The position numbers and the translations under genes are program-made. A stretch of DNA of 64,000 bases from JAJVID01 sp050247435. Lineage in GTDB: Bacteria > Acidobacteriota > Blastocatellia > RBC074. A model generated the notes under the pieces. The model was not told the DNA's origin, searched no databases, and was given only the letters and a program-made list of their open reading frames with translations. The DNA is taken from positions 1-64,000 of the forward strand of contig JBFWUF010000047.1 of the NCBI GenBank assembly GCA_050247435.1, given 5' to 3'. Shown here in pieces: positions 36,683-44,240 of this stretch (the first letter of the stretch is position 1; each line of letters begins with the position of its first letter).

Positions 36683-37289
36683 CCGCCTGAAACCCGGCGT
36701 TCATCAGTTCATCAGGACAAACATTCATCAGTTATCGTGATGAAGATGTGGGGGGCGCGGAGGTGATTCTGAACGCTGGGAGGTCTGGCAGGTTTATTGT
36801 TAAAGACGCTGTTTTCCTTCATACGGGGCTGTCATCACCTGATAGCGTCTGACTCGAAATAACGGGAGATAAAATCTATCTCAATCCTAAATTTAACTAC
36901 TTTTTCGACCTTCTCAGACCTTCTCCGATCCACAAGTACCCACAAGTACCCACAAGTATCCATGAAGTCTCCATGGACGTATGATCGGAGTTTGATGTTC
37001 AATTCTCAGTCTGATCTGAGCGTATAGGTCTCGTCTGATCAACAAGACAAGTCGGCTGTCGCCCACTTACCAGTGGCGGATTGTAGCGCGATAGGTATAC
37101 CGAGGCAAGGATAAACTGAGGACGGCTTCTGTCCGCGAAAAATGTGATCCGATTGGACGTAATTGACAGAAAGTCCGGCTTCAAGATCGTTGGATTTACT
37201 CGTATAAACCGAAGATCAAAAGGCGGAAGACCGGCTTTTACTCAGCCATTCCACCCTTTGATTCGGCATTGAACTTACCCGCGCAAAAG
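36683..37289. other. 607-bp intergenic region with tandem decamers
   Basis: No gene is evident. It holds three copies of a CCACAAGTAC decamer (36930-36959), preceded by two CCTTCTCNGA decamers (36909-36928), plus scattered TTCATCAG words near 36702-36740. As upstream DNA of the SPOR gene it probably carries its promoter. No riboswitch or tRNA-like fold was recognised. Confidence 0.5.
36930..36959. repeat. decamer tandem repeat (CCACAAGTAC x3)
   Basis: Three direct copies with one substitution in the last, about 290 nt upstream of the SPOR gene. A ten-base period places copies on the same face of the helix, as for clustered regulator sites; the regulator is unknown. Confidence 0.65.
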
Positions 37290-37997
37290 TCACTGGTTGA
37301 CCGCCTGGCCGGTTGGCGCGCTCCCACTCAGGAATTGAAGTAATCCGGGCAGGTTCGGGCGTATGTCGCCGCGTTTGTAGTCAATCAAACCACGCTGGCG
37401 AAACTCGATCATCATTCCCGTGACGACTTCGCGCGTTGAACCAATCAGTTCCGCTAGTTCTTCGTGCGTCAGACGCACGCTCGATTCGCCGGCTCGCGCC
37501 GCTTCATCTGAAAGATCAAGTAAGGCGCGGGCCAGACGGCGATGATTGTTGTCGAAGACAAGCGATTCGATCTGGCGGTGAGCCTCAGCCAGCCGCGCGG
37601 CCACGTGTTCCATTGCGCCGCGCATCAAAGATGAGTCACGCTGCGCGGCGTGCCAGAAATCGGCGATTCTGATCACTGCCACTCGCGTGGTGTCGAGCGC
37701 GACGGCCTCGTCACTGCGCCGAGTTTCGACACCGCTACCGGCCAGCGCCAGCTCGCCGAAGATGTCGCCGCGATAGCGGATCGAGATGATTTTCTGGGAG
37801 CCTTCCGGCGAGGAGCGCATTATCTTTACACGCCCTTTAAGCACGACATAAACGTTCGCCGCCGGGTCTTCGAGCGCGTAAACGGTCATCCCACGCCAGA
37901 ACGTTTTTTCGACGTGGGGCAGGTTCAAAAGATTCGGAAAACTCGAAGCGCTGTTTTGATCCGCCAGCTTTAAATTCGTCACGGTCGAGATCATCAT
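37290..37997 (-). CDS. Crp/Fnr-family transcriptional regulator
   Basis: 235 residues. The cyclic-nucleotide-binding beta barrel (about 25-130, RVKIMRSSPEGSQKIISIRYRGDIFGELAL) precedes a winged HTH (VRLTHEELAELIGSTREVVTGMMIEFRQRGLI). No Cys cluster for an iron-sulfur centre appears, so it is Crp-like rather than Fnr-like. The start ATG lies behind a GGAGGGAG motif. Target genes are unknown. Confidence 0.85.
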   Translation of the reverse strand: MMISTVTNLKLADQNSASSFPNLLNLPHVEKTFWRGMTVYALEDPAANVYVVLKGRVKIMRSSPEGSQKIISIRYRGDIFGELALAGSGVETRRSDEAVALDTTRVAVIRIADFWHAAQRDSSLMRGAMEHVAARLAEAHRQIESLVFDNNHRRLARALLDLSDEAARAGESSVRLTHEELAELIGSTREVVTGMMIEFRQRGLIDYKRGDIRPNLPGLLQFLSGSAPTGQAVNQ

Positions 37998-38036
37998 CTT
38001 CTCCCTCCTCCTCTCAATCTTGGCTCTTTATTTCGG

Positions 38037-39038
38037 TCAGAATCGAATCAGATTCGCCATCAGTTCACGAAGATTCAATATTCCCGCGCGTTCCTCCGCG
38101 CTCAGCCCCACCGACGAAAGCTCGGCGCTGCGCAGGTGATCAACCACGGGCTTCGCCAGTCTTTCGGCTAACGCCGCGTTTTCATCCTCCGGTAGTTCAG
38201 AAACTACAAGGACCACGCGCTTGGTGGTCTGGTAGGCGCCGAGAGCGACATGATCGTGCGTGAATCGTTGGACTCCGAGAGCGATACCGTCAAAGGGCGG
38301 AACCTCTCCCGCCTTCAACGCGTGGCCGTCACGCACGGTTACAAGCAGCGAGATCAACACGGTATCGCGCGTGTAGACCAGATGAGCAAACTTGCGTTTA
38401 CCAAAGCCGCAGACGTGAGCCGCTCGCAGCAGCAATCCCTTTGCCCCCTCCGCCGCTATCTTATCCAGTCTGACGCAAGCCGAGTCATATTCCCGGACAG
38501 AGTCCGGCATTTGAGCAGGCTTATTAGAGTTGACGAAATGAGGCGCGCAAGTTCGATGATCACCCGCCGTTTCAGCCACAAGGCTGGCGCTCAGATCAAA
38601 AGCTTTGATCTGTTCGGGAGACAGTCGTGAAGCCGTATGCTGATCATTGGCGCCCCCGCGCCGTAGAACATACAAGCCCCATGCCCATCCGATGAGAAGC
38701 AACAGCCCAGCCACGATCGCCGCCGGCATCAAAAGACGGATTTTAAAAAGGCTGATGAACCAGCCTCGCCAGCCTGTCTCATTGCCACTCCGCGAGACGC
38801 CAACGTCCGAGCAAGCTTCCACTCGCAATCTTGCCCGAAGGTCTTCCATCGCCTGATCGCTCATCTTTTCTCGCGAGCAGACTCGGCGCAATGATTCGCG
38901 CAGTTGGCGGCGCGCGGCCATTTCACTTCGACAGGAACAGCAATGCTCCGCATGGCCCAGCATCGTGTGATTGGTCTCGACCGCCAGTTCTCCGCAGAGA
39001 TACGAATCGAGCAACTCTTTGAAATTTCGACAATCCAT
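38037..39038 (-). CDS. anti-sigma factor with zinc-finger and membrane helix
   Basis: 333 residues from ATG 39038. The N-terminal zf-HC2-like motif (NFKELLDSYLCGELAVETNHTMLGHAEHCCSCRSEM, with His and Cys ligands) is followed by a transmembrane helix (LLMPAAIVAGLLLLIGWAWGLYV, about 106-128) and a periplasmic domain of about 200 residues. It follows the ECF sigma gene by 74 nt on the same strand, so the pair is a classical sigma/anti-sigma module that senses an envelope signal. Confidence 0.82.
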   Translation of the reverse strand: MDCRNFKELLDSYLCGELAVETNHTMLGHAEHCCSCRSEMAARRQLRESLRRVCSREKMSDQAMEDLRARLRVEACSDVGVSRSGNETGWRGWFISLFKIRLLMPAAIVAGLLLLIGWAWGLYVLRRGGANDQHTASRLSPEQIKAFDLSASLVAETAGDHRTCAPHFVNSNKPAQMPDSVREYDSACVRLDKIAAEGAKGLLLRAAHVCGFGKRKFAHLVYTRDTVLISLLVTVRDGHALKAGEVPPFDGIALGVQRFTHDHVALGAYQTTKRVVLVVSELPEDENAALAERLAKPVVDHLRSAELSSVGLSAEERAGILNLRELMANLIRF

Positions 39039-39112
39039 CACTCGTATTTCACCACTTGCGCGCCAGCCTCGGCGTTCAATCAGATTTCCGGCAAATTTCC
39101 GGTTCAAGATTT

Positions 39113-39649
39113 TCAATTCGCAATCTGATAACCAGCGTCCCGCGCGTAATTGGCCAGCTCCATCCGCAATAACTTTCTCCCTCTATGCAGCCGAGACATC
39201 ACGGTACCGAGCGGGATTTGCAACGCCTCCGCAATTTCGCGGTAAGACAACTCCTCGACATCGGCCAGCACCACCGGAACCTGAAAATCACGCGGGACGC
39301 GCTCGAGCGCGGCCAGAACTTCTTCCTCCGTCAAATGCTGCGGCGTTGGCGGATCGTAAGCGATCGTTTCCGCAATCGTTTCCTCGATGGGGGATAAATC
39401 CAACCTCTCTCTTCTAAGCCCGCTGTAGAAGACATTGAAGAGAATCCTGTAAAGCCACGCCCGCAGGTTGGTTCCCAGTTCAAACCGGTGGAACGAGCGC
39501 CACGCTTGCAAATATGTTTCCTGCACCAGATCCTCGGCCTTCTCCCGGTCGCGACACACTCTTAGCGCGATACGGAAAAGCTGGCCAGAAAAGCTCATGG
39601 CTTCCGCCTCGAAAGTCTCAAGTCGTTGCAGCTTGTCGTTTTGTTCCAA
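39113..39649 (-). CDS. ECF (sigma-E-like) RNA polymerase sigma factor
   Basis: 178 residues from TTG 39649, chosen because GGAGAGG stands 8 nt upstream. A longer in-frame form from ATG 39769 would overlap the rplU promoter. Region 2 (FRIALRVCRDREKAEDLVQETYLQAWRSFHRF) and region 4 (LPRDFQVPVVLADVEELSYREIAEALQIPLGTVMSRLHRGRKLLR) are intact, placing it in the ECF/RpoE class. It is partnered with the zinc-finger anti-sigma gene that follows. Confidence 0.9.
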   Translation of the reverse strand: MEQNDKLQRLETFEAEAMSFSGQLFRIALRVCRDREKAEDLVQETYLQAWRSFHRFELGTNLRAWLYRILFNVFYSGLRRERLDLSPIEETIAETIAYDPPTPQHLTEEEVLAALERVPRDFQVPVVLADVEELSYREIAEALQIPLGTVMSRLHRGRKLLRMELANYARDAGYQIAN

Positions 39650-39762
39650 CCGGTTGTCCTCTCCTATTCGGCACAACAACTCTAACTTGTGTATTGTTGA
39701 CGCAAGGACAAATATTCCCTCATTCAAAAATTTATTCGGCGCGAGTTTGCGGCGCGTCGAAG

Positions 39763-39792
39763 TTGACACCTTTTCACACTGACGCCTATAAT
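39763..39792 (+). promoter_or_regulatory. consensus sigma70 promoter for rplU-rpmA
   Basis: TTGACA (39763-39768) and TATAAT (39787-39792) are both exact consensus with an 18-bp spacer, 42 bp before the rplU start. It is the clearest housekeeping promoter in the window. It lies opposite the possible N-terminal extension of the divergent sigma gene. Confidence 0.85.
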
Positions 39793-39834
39793 CTGCGGCT
39801 TTCTATATGAAGAAAAATCGGAGGCGATTCAACA

Positions 39835-40149
39835 ATGGCTTATGCAATCATCCGCACCGGCGGAAAACAGTTCCGTGTTAGTCCCGGCGATATCGTTCGC
39901 GTCCCGACCCTGGCGGACAAGAGCGAAGGCGACACGATTGAATTCGACGACATACTGGTCGCCGGTGACGACAATGTTGTCCGCATCGGCGCTCCCGCGG
40001 TTAAAGGAGCGCGCGTCACTGCAACCGTAGTCAAAAACGGACGCGGCCCGAAGATCATCGTCTTCAAATTCAAACGCCGCAAACAATTCAAACGCACAAA
40101 AGGTCATCGTCAAGGCTTCACCGCAGTGAAGATTGATTCGATTGCTTAA
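39835..40149 (+). CDS. rplU: 50S ribosomal protein L21
   Basis: 104 residues, the usual length, with the L21 signature (YAIIRTGGKQFRVSPGDIVRV... KRRKQFKRTKGHRQ). A GGAGG ribosome-binding site lies 11 nt upstream and the consensus promoter at 39763-39792 drives it. First of the conserved rplU-rpmA-obg group. Confidence 0.98.
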   Translation: MAYAIIRTGGKQFRVSPGDIVRVPTLADKSEGDTIEFDDILVAGDDNVVRIGAPAVKGARVTATVVKNGRGPKIIVFKFKRRKQFKRTKGHRQGFTAVKIDSIA

Positions 40150-40193
40150 TGTTTATCTCAAGCAATAGCAATCACGTTTAAGGAGTTTTTGTA

Positions 40194-40454
<261 letters not shown>

Positions 40455-40462
40455 TGCCAATG

Positions 40463-40521
40463 GTGAATGGTTAGTGGTTGGTGGCTTGAATCCAGCCACC
40501 AGCCACCAACCACCAGCCACC
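40463..40521. repeat. inverted repeat abutting the obg start
   Basis: GGTTAGTGGTTGGTGGCT (40469-40486) pairs with the strand AGCCACCAACCACCAGCC (40501-40518), with few mismatches, and ends directly at the obg ATG (40522). No Shine-Dalgarno is visible, so obg translation may depend on reading through from rpmA or on opening of this structure. Confidence 0.7.
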
Positions 40522-41574
40522 ATGTTTATTGACCGCGCGAAAATTCACGTCAAAGGCGGAGACGGCGGTAACGGCGTAACGGCCTTTCGTCGCGAAAAAT
40601 TTGTCCCGCGCGGCGGGCCTTCGGGTGGCGATGGCGGCAATGGCGGGTCGGTTTATGTCGAATCAACCGAAGGCATGAACACGCTGCTCCATTTCCGCTA
40701 TAACCCCGAGCATCAAGCCGGACGCGGGCGGCACGGCGAAGGCAGCAAGCGTCACGGCGCGAACGGCGAAGACATCACCCTGCAAGTACCGGTAGGAACG
40801 GTCATCACTGACGAAATGACCGGCGAGATCATTCACGATTTCACTCGCCCCGAAGAGAAAATCCTGATCGCCGCCGGCGGACGTGGCGGACGCGGCAATG
40901 CCCAGTTTGCCTCCCCAGTCAATCGCGCCCCACGTCGTCATGAAGAAGGTCGGTCAGGCCAGGAACTCTGGCTGACGCTCGAACTAAAGCTGATTGCCGA
41001 TGTCGGGTTGGTGGGATTGCCCAACGCGGGCAAATCAACCCTGATATCGCGCATCTCGGCCGCGCGTCCGAAGATCGCTGATTATCCATTTACAACTCTG
41101 GAGCCGAACCTGGGTGTGGTTGACCTGGGCGCCTTCAAAACCTTTGTAGTCGCTGATATTCCCGGATTGATCGAAGGGGCGCACGCGGGAGCCGGATTGG
41201 GAGATCGCTTCCTGCGCCACGTTGAGCGCACGAAATTGCTGCTGCACCTGGTTGACATTTCCGGTTTCGCGCAAGACCCGGTCGCCGATTACCAGACTGT
41301 CACGCGAGAGCTTGAAGCGTACAGCCGTCAGGTCGCCGCAAAACCAAAGATCGCCGTGGCGACCAAACTTGACGCGGCGCCTGCAAATTCGCAGGAGGAT
41401 CAGAATCGGTTGAAAGAATTCAAGGAATTTTGCGAGCGCGAAGGTTTGGAATTTCACGCGATCTCGGCGGCGGCAGGTCAGGGCCTGAAAGAATTATTGC
41501 GCGCGGTCGAGCGTCGGCTGGACGCGATGAGAGAAGAAGAGAACAAAGAAGAGGCGACGGCGAAAGTCGCTTAA
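40522..41574 (+). CDS. obg: GTPase Obg/CgtA
   Basis: 350 residues. The glycine-rich Obg fold (about 1-158, KGGDGGNGVTAFRREKF) is followed by the G domain with G1 GLPNAGKST, G3 DIPGLIEGAH and G4 ATKLD. The C-terminal OCT domain of some homologues is absent. It is required for ribosome assembly and stress control. The upstream in-frame segment encodes no Obg sequence, so ATG 40522 is preferred. Confidence 0.95.
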   Translation: MFIDRAKIHVKGGDGGNGVTAFRREKFVPRGGPSGGDGGNGGSVYVESTEGMNTLLHFRYNPEHQAGRGRHGEGSKRHGANGEDITLQVPVGTVITDEMTGEIIHDFTRPEEKILIAAGGRGGRGNAQFASPVNRAPRRHEEGRSGQELWLTLELKLIADVGLVGLPNAGKSTLISRISAARPKIADYPFTTLEPNLGVVDLGAFKTFVVADIPGLIEGAHAGAGLGDRFLRHVERTKLLLHLVDISGFAQDPVADYQTVTRELEAYSRQVAAKPKIAVATKLDAAPANSQEDQNRLKEFKEFCEREGLEFHAISAAAGQGLKELLRAVERRLDAMREEENKEEATAKVA

Positions 41575-41607
41575 GCGGTCAGCGGTTACTCTCTTTCGGA
41601 TAAATTT

Positions 41608-42309
41608 GTGAGCGAGGAACGGTTGCGGCGCATTGGAATTTACGGCGGCACATTCGATCCGATTCATAACGGCCATCTCAAAGTGGCCGAAGTGATATTG
41701 AACGCCTTCGCTTTGGATCGAATGGTCTTTGTCCCGGCTTTCACGCCGCCGCACAAGCGCAAGCAAACCATCACCTCTCCGTTCCACCGGATGGCGATGC
41801 TGGCGCTGGCGACGGGCGATTGGCCAAAGATGTTTGTCTCGACTATTGAACTCGAGGCGCCGTCGCGACCGTATACGATTGAAACGCTTGAACGACTACA
41901 GACCGAATTCCATCCAGTTCGATTGTTCTTTGTAATGGGAGCTGATTCGTTCAGGGAGGTTACGAGTTGGCGTGAGCACGAAAGAATTCTGAGCGAATAC
42001 GATATCGTTGTCGCGATGCGGCCCGGATGCCACGGCAGTGAGAGCGATGAGGAGAGCGCCGCCGGGCGCTTGGCGCCGCAGTTGCGGACACGGATCGTGG
42101 ACTTACGCGGCGGCGCGTATCCGTCAAGCCGGGATTTGGCGAACAAAGACTTGGAATCGCCGCGCATCTATCTGACCGATTACGTCGCGGTTGACGTTTC
42201 GGCGACACGCATCCGCGAGGCGGTCGAACAAGGCCGCTCGGTTGATGATTTGGTTCCACCGCCCGTTGCGGCGTACATCGAAAAATACGAGTTGTACCGG
42301 AAGACTTAA
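41608..42309 (+). CDS. nadD: nicotinate-nucleotide adenylyltransferase
   Basis: 233 residues from GTG 41608. The nucleotidyltransferase motifs GIYGGTFDPIHNGH and ISATRIR-like DVSATRIREAV are present. It makes deamido-NAD in NAD synthesis. It overlaps or abuts rsfS (ATG 42309), in the common obg-nadD-rsfS-rlmH order. Confidence 0.95.
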   Translation: MSEERLRRIGIYGGTFDPIHNGHLKVAEVILNAFALDRMVFVPAFTPPHKRKQTITSPFHRMAMLALATGDWPKMFVSTIELEAPSRPYTIETLERLQTEFHPVRLFFVMGADSFREVTSWREHERILSEYDIVVAMRPGCHGSESDEESAAGRLAPQLRTRIVDLRGGAYPSSRDLANKDLESPRIYLTDYVAVDVSATRIREAVEQGRSVDDLVPPPVAAYIEKYELYRKT

Positions 42310-42722
42310 TGTCAAAAGTTGCGAAACAAGAGATAGAACAGGACGACGCGAAATTGGAAGCCGGCGCGCTTTCCGCCGAGGATCAGGAGATTCTCGAGCA
42401 GGTGAAGATCGCAGTGAGCGCCGCCGATGAAAAGAAGGCGCAGGAGATACTCGTGTTGCGGCTGTCGGCCATCACGGAGTTCACTGATTACTTCGTCATC
42501 TGCACCGGCAATTCAACGCGGCAGACGCAGGCCATCGCCGACGCCGTGGCCGAAGAGTTGAAGAAAATCAAAACGCGCCCGCTCCACACCGAAGGCTACA
42601 ACAACGCCGAATGGATTCTGATAGATTACGGCGCGTTCGTCGTTCACGTTTTCACCGAACAGTCGCGCAGCTTTTACGACTTGGAGCGATTGTGGCGTGA
42701 TGCTGAGAGAGTCGAGGTCTGA
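42309..42722 (+). CDS. rsfS: ribosome silencing factor RsfS
   Basis: 137 residues with the DUF143/Iojap core: VLRLSAITEFTDYFVICTGNSTRQTQAIADAV and WILIDYGAFVVHVFTEQSRSFYDLERLW. It binds L14 and blocks subunit joining under starvation. An N-terminal acidic extension of about 25 residues precedes the core. It starts on the nadD stop (TAATG overlap). Confidence 0.95.
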   Translation: MSKVAKQEIEQDDAKLEAGALSAEDQEILEQVKIAVSAADEKKAQEILVLRLSAITEFTDYFVICTGNSTRQTQAIADAVAEELKKIKTRPLHTEGYNNAEWILIDYGAFVVHVFTEQSRSFYDLERLWRDAERVEV

Positions 42723-42748
42723 TCGCCGGTTGCGAACTGCGGCCTTGA

Positions 42749-42780
42749 AATCCGCAATCCGCAATCCGCAATCCGCAATC
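42749..42780. repeat. 7-nt tandem repeat (AATCCGC x4.6) before rlmH
   Basis: 4.6 copies of AATCCGC end two bases before the rlmH ATG and occupy the place where its ribosome-binding site should be. It is the reverse complement of the repeat in the rbsA-like gene (15982-16015). Confidence 0.9.
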
Positions 42781-42782
42781 TG

Positions 42783-43247
42783 ATGCGACTGCATTTCGTT
42801 TGGATCGGTAAAACCAGGGATCGCAATTGCGCCGCGTTGACCAGCGATTATCTGGAACGGATCAAACGGTTCGCTTCTTGCGAAGTAAGCGAATTGAAAG
42901 AGCAACAAAGCGGCGACGAAAAGCGTGTAATTGCGGCGGAGGGCCGAAAGTTGATCTCCGCAATCGAACGCGACGATTTCGTGGTGTTGCTCGATGAAGG
43001 GGGAAGCGAATTCACTTCGCTGCGGTTCGCTGAATTTATAGGCCAACGGCGGCAGGCCGGGATCAAACGGCTGGCTTTTGTGATCGGCGGGTTCGCGGGC
43101 GTGAGCGACGAAATCAAAGAGCGCGCGAACACGCGGCTGGCGCTTTCGCGGATGACTCTGACACACGAGCTTGCGCGAGTGGTTTTGACAGAACAGATTT
43201 ATCGCGCTTTTACATTGCTGGAAGGATTGCCTTACCACAAATTTTGA
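42783..43247 (+). CDS. rlmH: 23S rRNA pseudouridine-1915 N3-methyltransferase
   Basis: 154 residues, standard length. SPOUT-fold motifs LDEGGSEFTSLRFAEFI, FVIGGFAGVSDEI and LSRMTLTHELARVVLTEQIYRAF-TLLEGLPYH are present, with the C-terminal knot. No Shine-Dalgarno is visible because the 7-nt repeat fills that position. Confidence 0.95.
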   Translation: MRLHFVWIGKTRDRNCAALTSDYLERIKRFASCEVSELKEQQSGDEKRVIAAEGRKLISAIERDDFVVLLDEGGSEFTSLRFAEFIGQRRQAGIKRLAFVIGGFAGVSDEIKERANTRLALSRMTLTHELARVVLTEQIYRAFTLLEGLPYHKF

Positions 43248-43298
43248 TTTTCCCCTGGCCGCCACACGGCGGTAATTTCAGACCGAGGAGAAGAGTGG

Positions 43299-43664
43299 AT
43301 GGACAAAAAGAAACTAAAAGTATTCCACGACCGATTGATGGCGGAGCGCGCCGCTCTGGTGGGCGTTGTCGGACGCAACGAAGATTACGGGCGCGAAGCC
43401 GACATTGAAGCCACGCAGGATCCCGCGGATAAGGCTTCAAACTCATACACGAAGGAACTGCTCTTCAGCCAGTCAACCAATGACCGGCAAATCCTTTTGC
43501 AGATTGAGGAGGCGCTTCAACGCATCGAGGACGAGGAGTTCGGTGTTTGCGGAAACTGCGGCAACGAGATCGGCCCGAAGCGGCTGGAGGCGCTGCCCTG
43601 GGTGCGTTTTTGCATAACCTGCCAGGACTTGTCTGAACGCGGTCTGCTTAACGAAGAAGAATAA
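43299..43664 (+). CDS. DksA/TraR-type zinc-finger protein
   Basis: 121 residues. A coiled-coil N-terminus (KKLKVFHDRLMAERAALVGVV...) is followed by a four-Cys zinc finger (CGNCGNEIGP...FCITCQ), as in DksA/YocK proteins that bind the RNA polymerase secondary channel. The DxxDxA motif at the coiled-coil tip is only approximate (DPADKASN). Convergent with the rhodanese gene, separated by a hairpin. Confidence 0.85.
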   Translation: MDKKKLKVFHDRLMAERAALVGVVGRNEDYGREADIEATQDPADKASNSYTKELLFSQSTNDRQILLQIEEALQRIEDEEFGVCGNCGNEIGPKRLEALPWVRFCITCQDLSERGLLNEEE

Positions 43665-43674
43665 ACAATAAAAT

Positions 43675-43745
43675 AAAAGGCAAAATTCAAAAGGCAAAAA
43701 TGGAGGGGTAAGCTCCGAATTTTTGCCTTTTGATTTTTGCCTTTT
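43675..43745. terminator. 27-bp inverted repeat between convergent dksA-like and rhodanese genes
   Basis: Arms 43675-43701 and 43719-43745 pair over 27 bp with one mismatch (word AAAAGGCAAAA), and an inner GGAG/CTCC stem. A/T-rich on both flanks, so it can act as a terminator for both strands. Confidence 0.8.
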
Positions 43746-43759
43746 GCCTTTTGACCTCT

Positions 43760-44209
43760 TTATTTCGGCTCAACCGGATAACCGGCCTTCTCCCAGGCGT
43801 CGAATCCTCCCTTCAGCGCTTTAACCTTCCTGAAACCATTTTGTCGCAACGTCCAGGCGGCGCCGCCGCTGGTGCCCTCGTCCGGTCAGGTGCAGTAAGT
43901 GACGATCAGCTTGTTTTTCGGCAGATCCTTCATCTTCGCTTCAAGCTCGTCCAGAGTGATGTGGAGCGCGCCTTTGATCTTCACCGTGCTGCCCAGATAA
44001 GAACTACCCTTGCGGTTGTCAACGATCACGACCTCTTCTTTCGCATCCATCATCCGCTTGAGCTGATTTATCGTGATGCGGTCGGCGGGAACGTTTTCGT
44101 CTTCATTTTGAGCCGCCGCGCCCTGTTGAGCGCCCTGCTGAGTGTACGCTGGCAAAGCGAGCAATACCGACGCAAGCAAAACAGCTAAACAAAACCCACT
44201 GTCTTTCAT
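43760..44209 (-). CDS. exported rhodanese-like protein with in-frame UGA at the C-x-[C] motif (candidate selenoprotein)
   Basis: Read through the TGA at 43888-43886, the gene encodes 149 residues: a signal peptide (about 1-22), a rhodanese domain (ITINQLKRMMDAKEEVVIVDNRKGSSYLGSTVKIKGALHITL) and the active-site segment IVTYC106-T-[UGA108]-PDEGTSGG, then AAWTLRQNGFRKVKALKGGFDAWEKAGYP and TAA at 43760. Family members usually read YC[ST]CPxE[AT]TS here, so UGA replaces the second Cys of the C-x-C motif. A GC-rich hairpin (43872-43853) begins 13 nt after the UGA. The intact 3' part argues for selenocysteine; a Cys-to-stop mutation is the alternative. It follows the KDG kinase on the same strand. 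Confidence 0.65.
43853..43872 (-). promoter_or_regulatory. hairpin downstream of the UGA (possible SECIS)
   Basis: On the coding strand CCAGCGGCGGCGCCGCCTGG folds into a GC-rich stem-loop whose apex is about 22-25 nt after the UGA, within the range of bacterial SECIS elements. The bulged U and the GGU loop of the E. coli fdhF element are not evident, so a SECIS role is only possible. Confidence 0.35.
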
Positions 44210-44240
44210 TTCAACCTCACTTTAAAATCTGAATCCCGAA

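Noticed and set aside
36683..37289. Structured RNA (riboswitch, 6S, tRNA)
   Set aside because: No tRNA cloverleaf or known riboswitch core was recognised; only decamer repeats and scattered short words.
43760..43888. Separate small gene after the rhodanese stop
   Set aside because: The downstream segment is in the same frame and completes the rhodanese fold, so it is the 3' part of one gene, not a new one.
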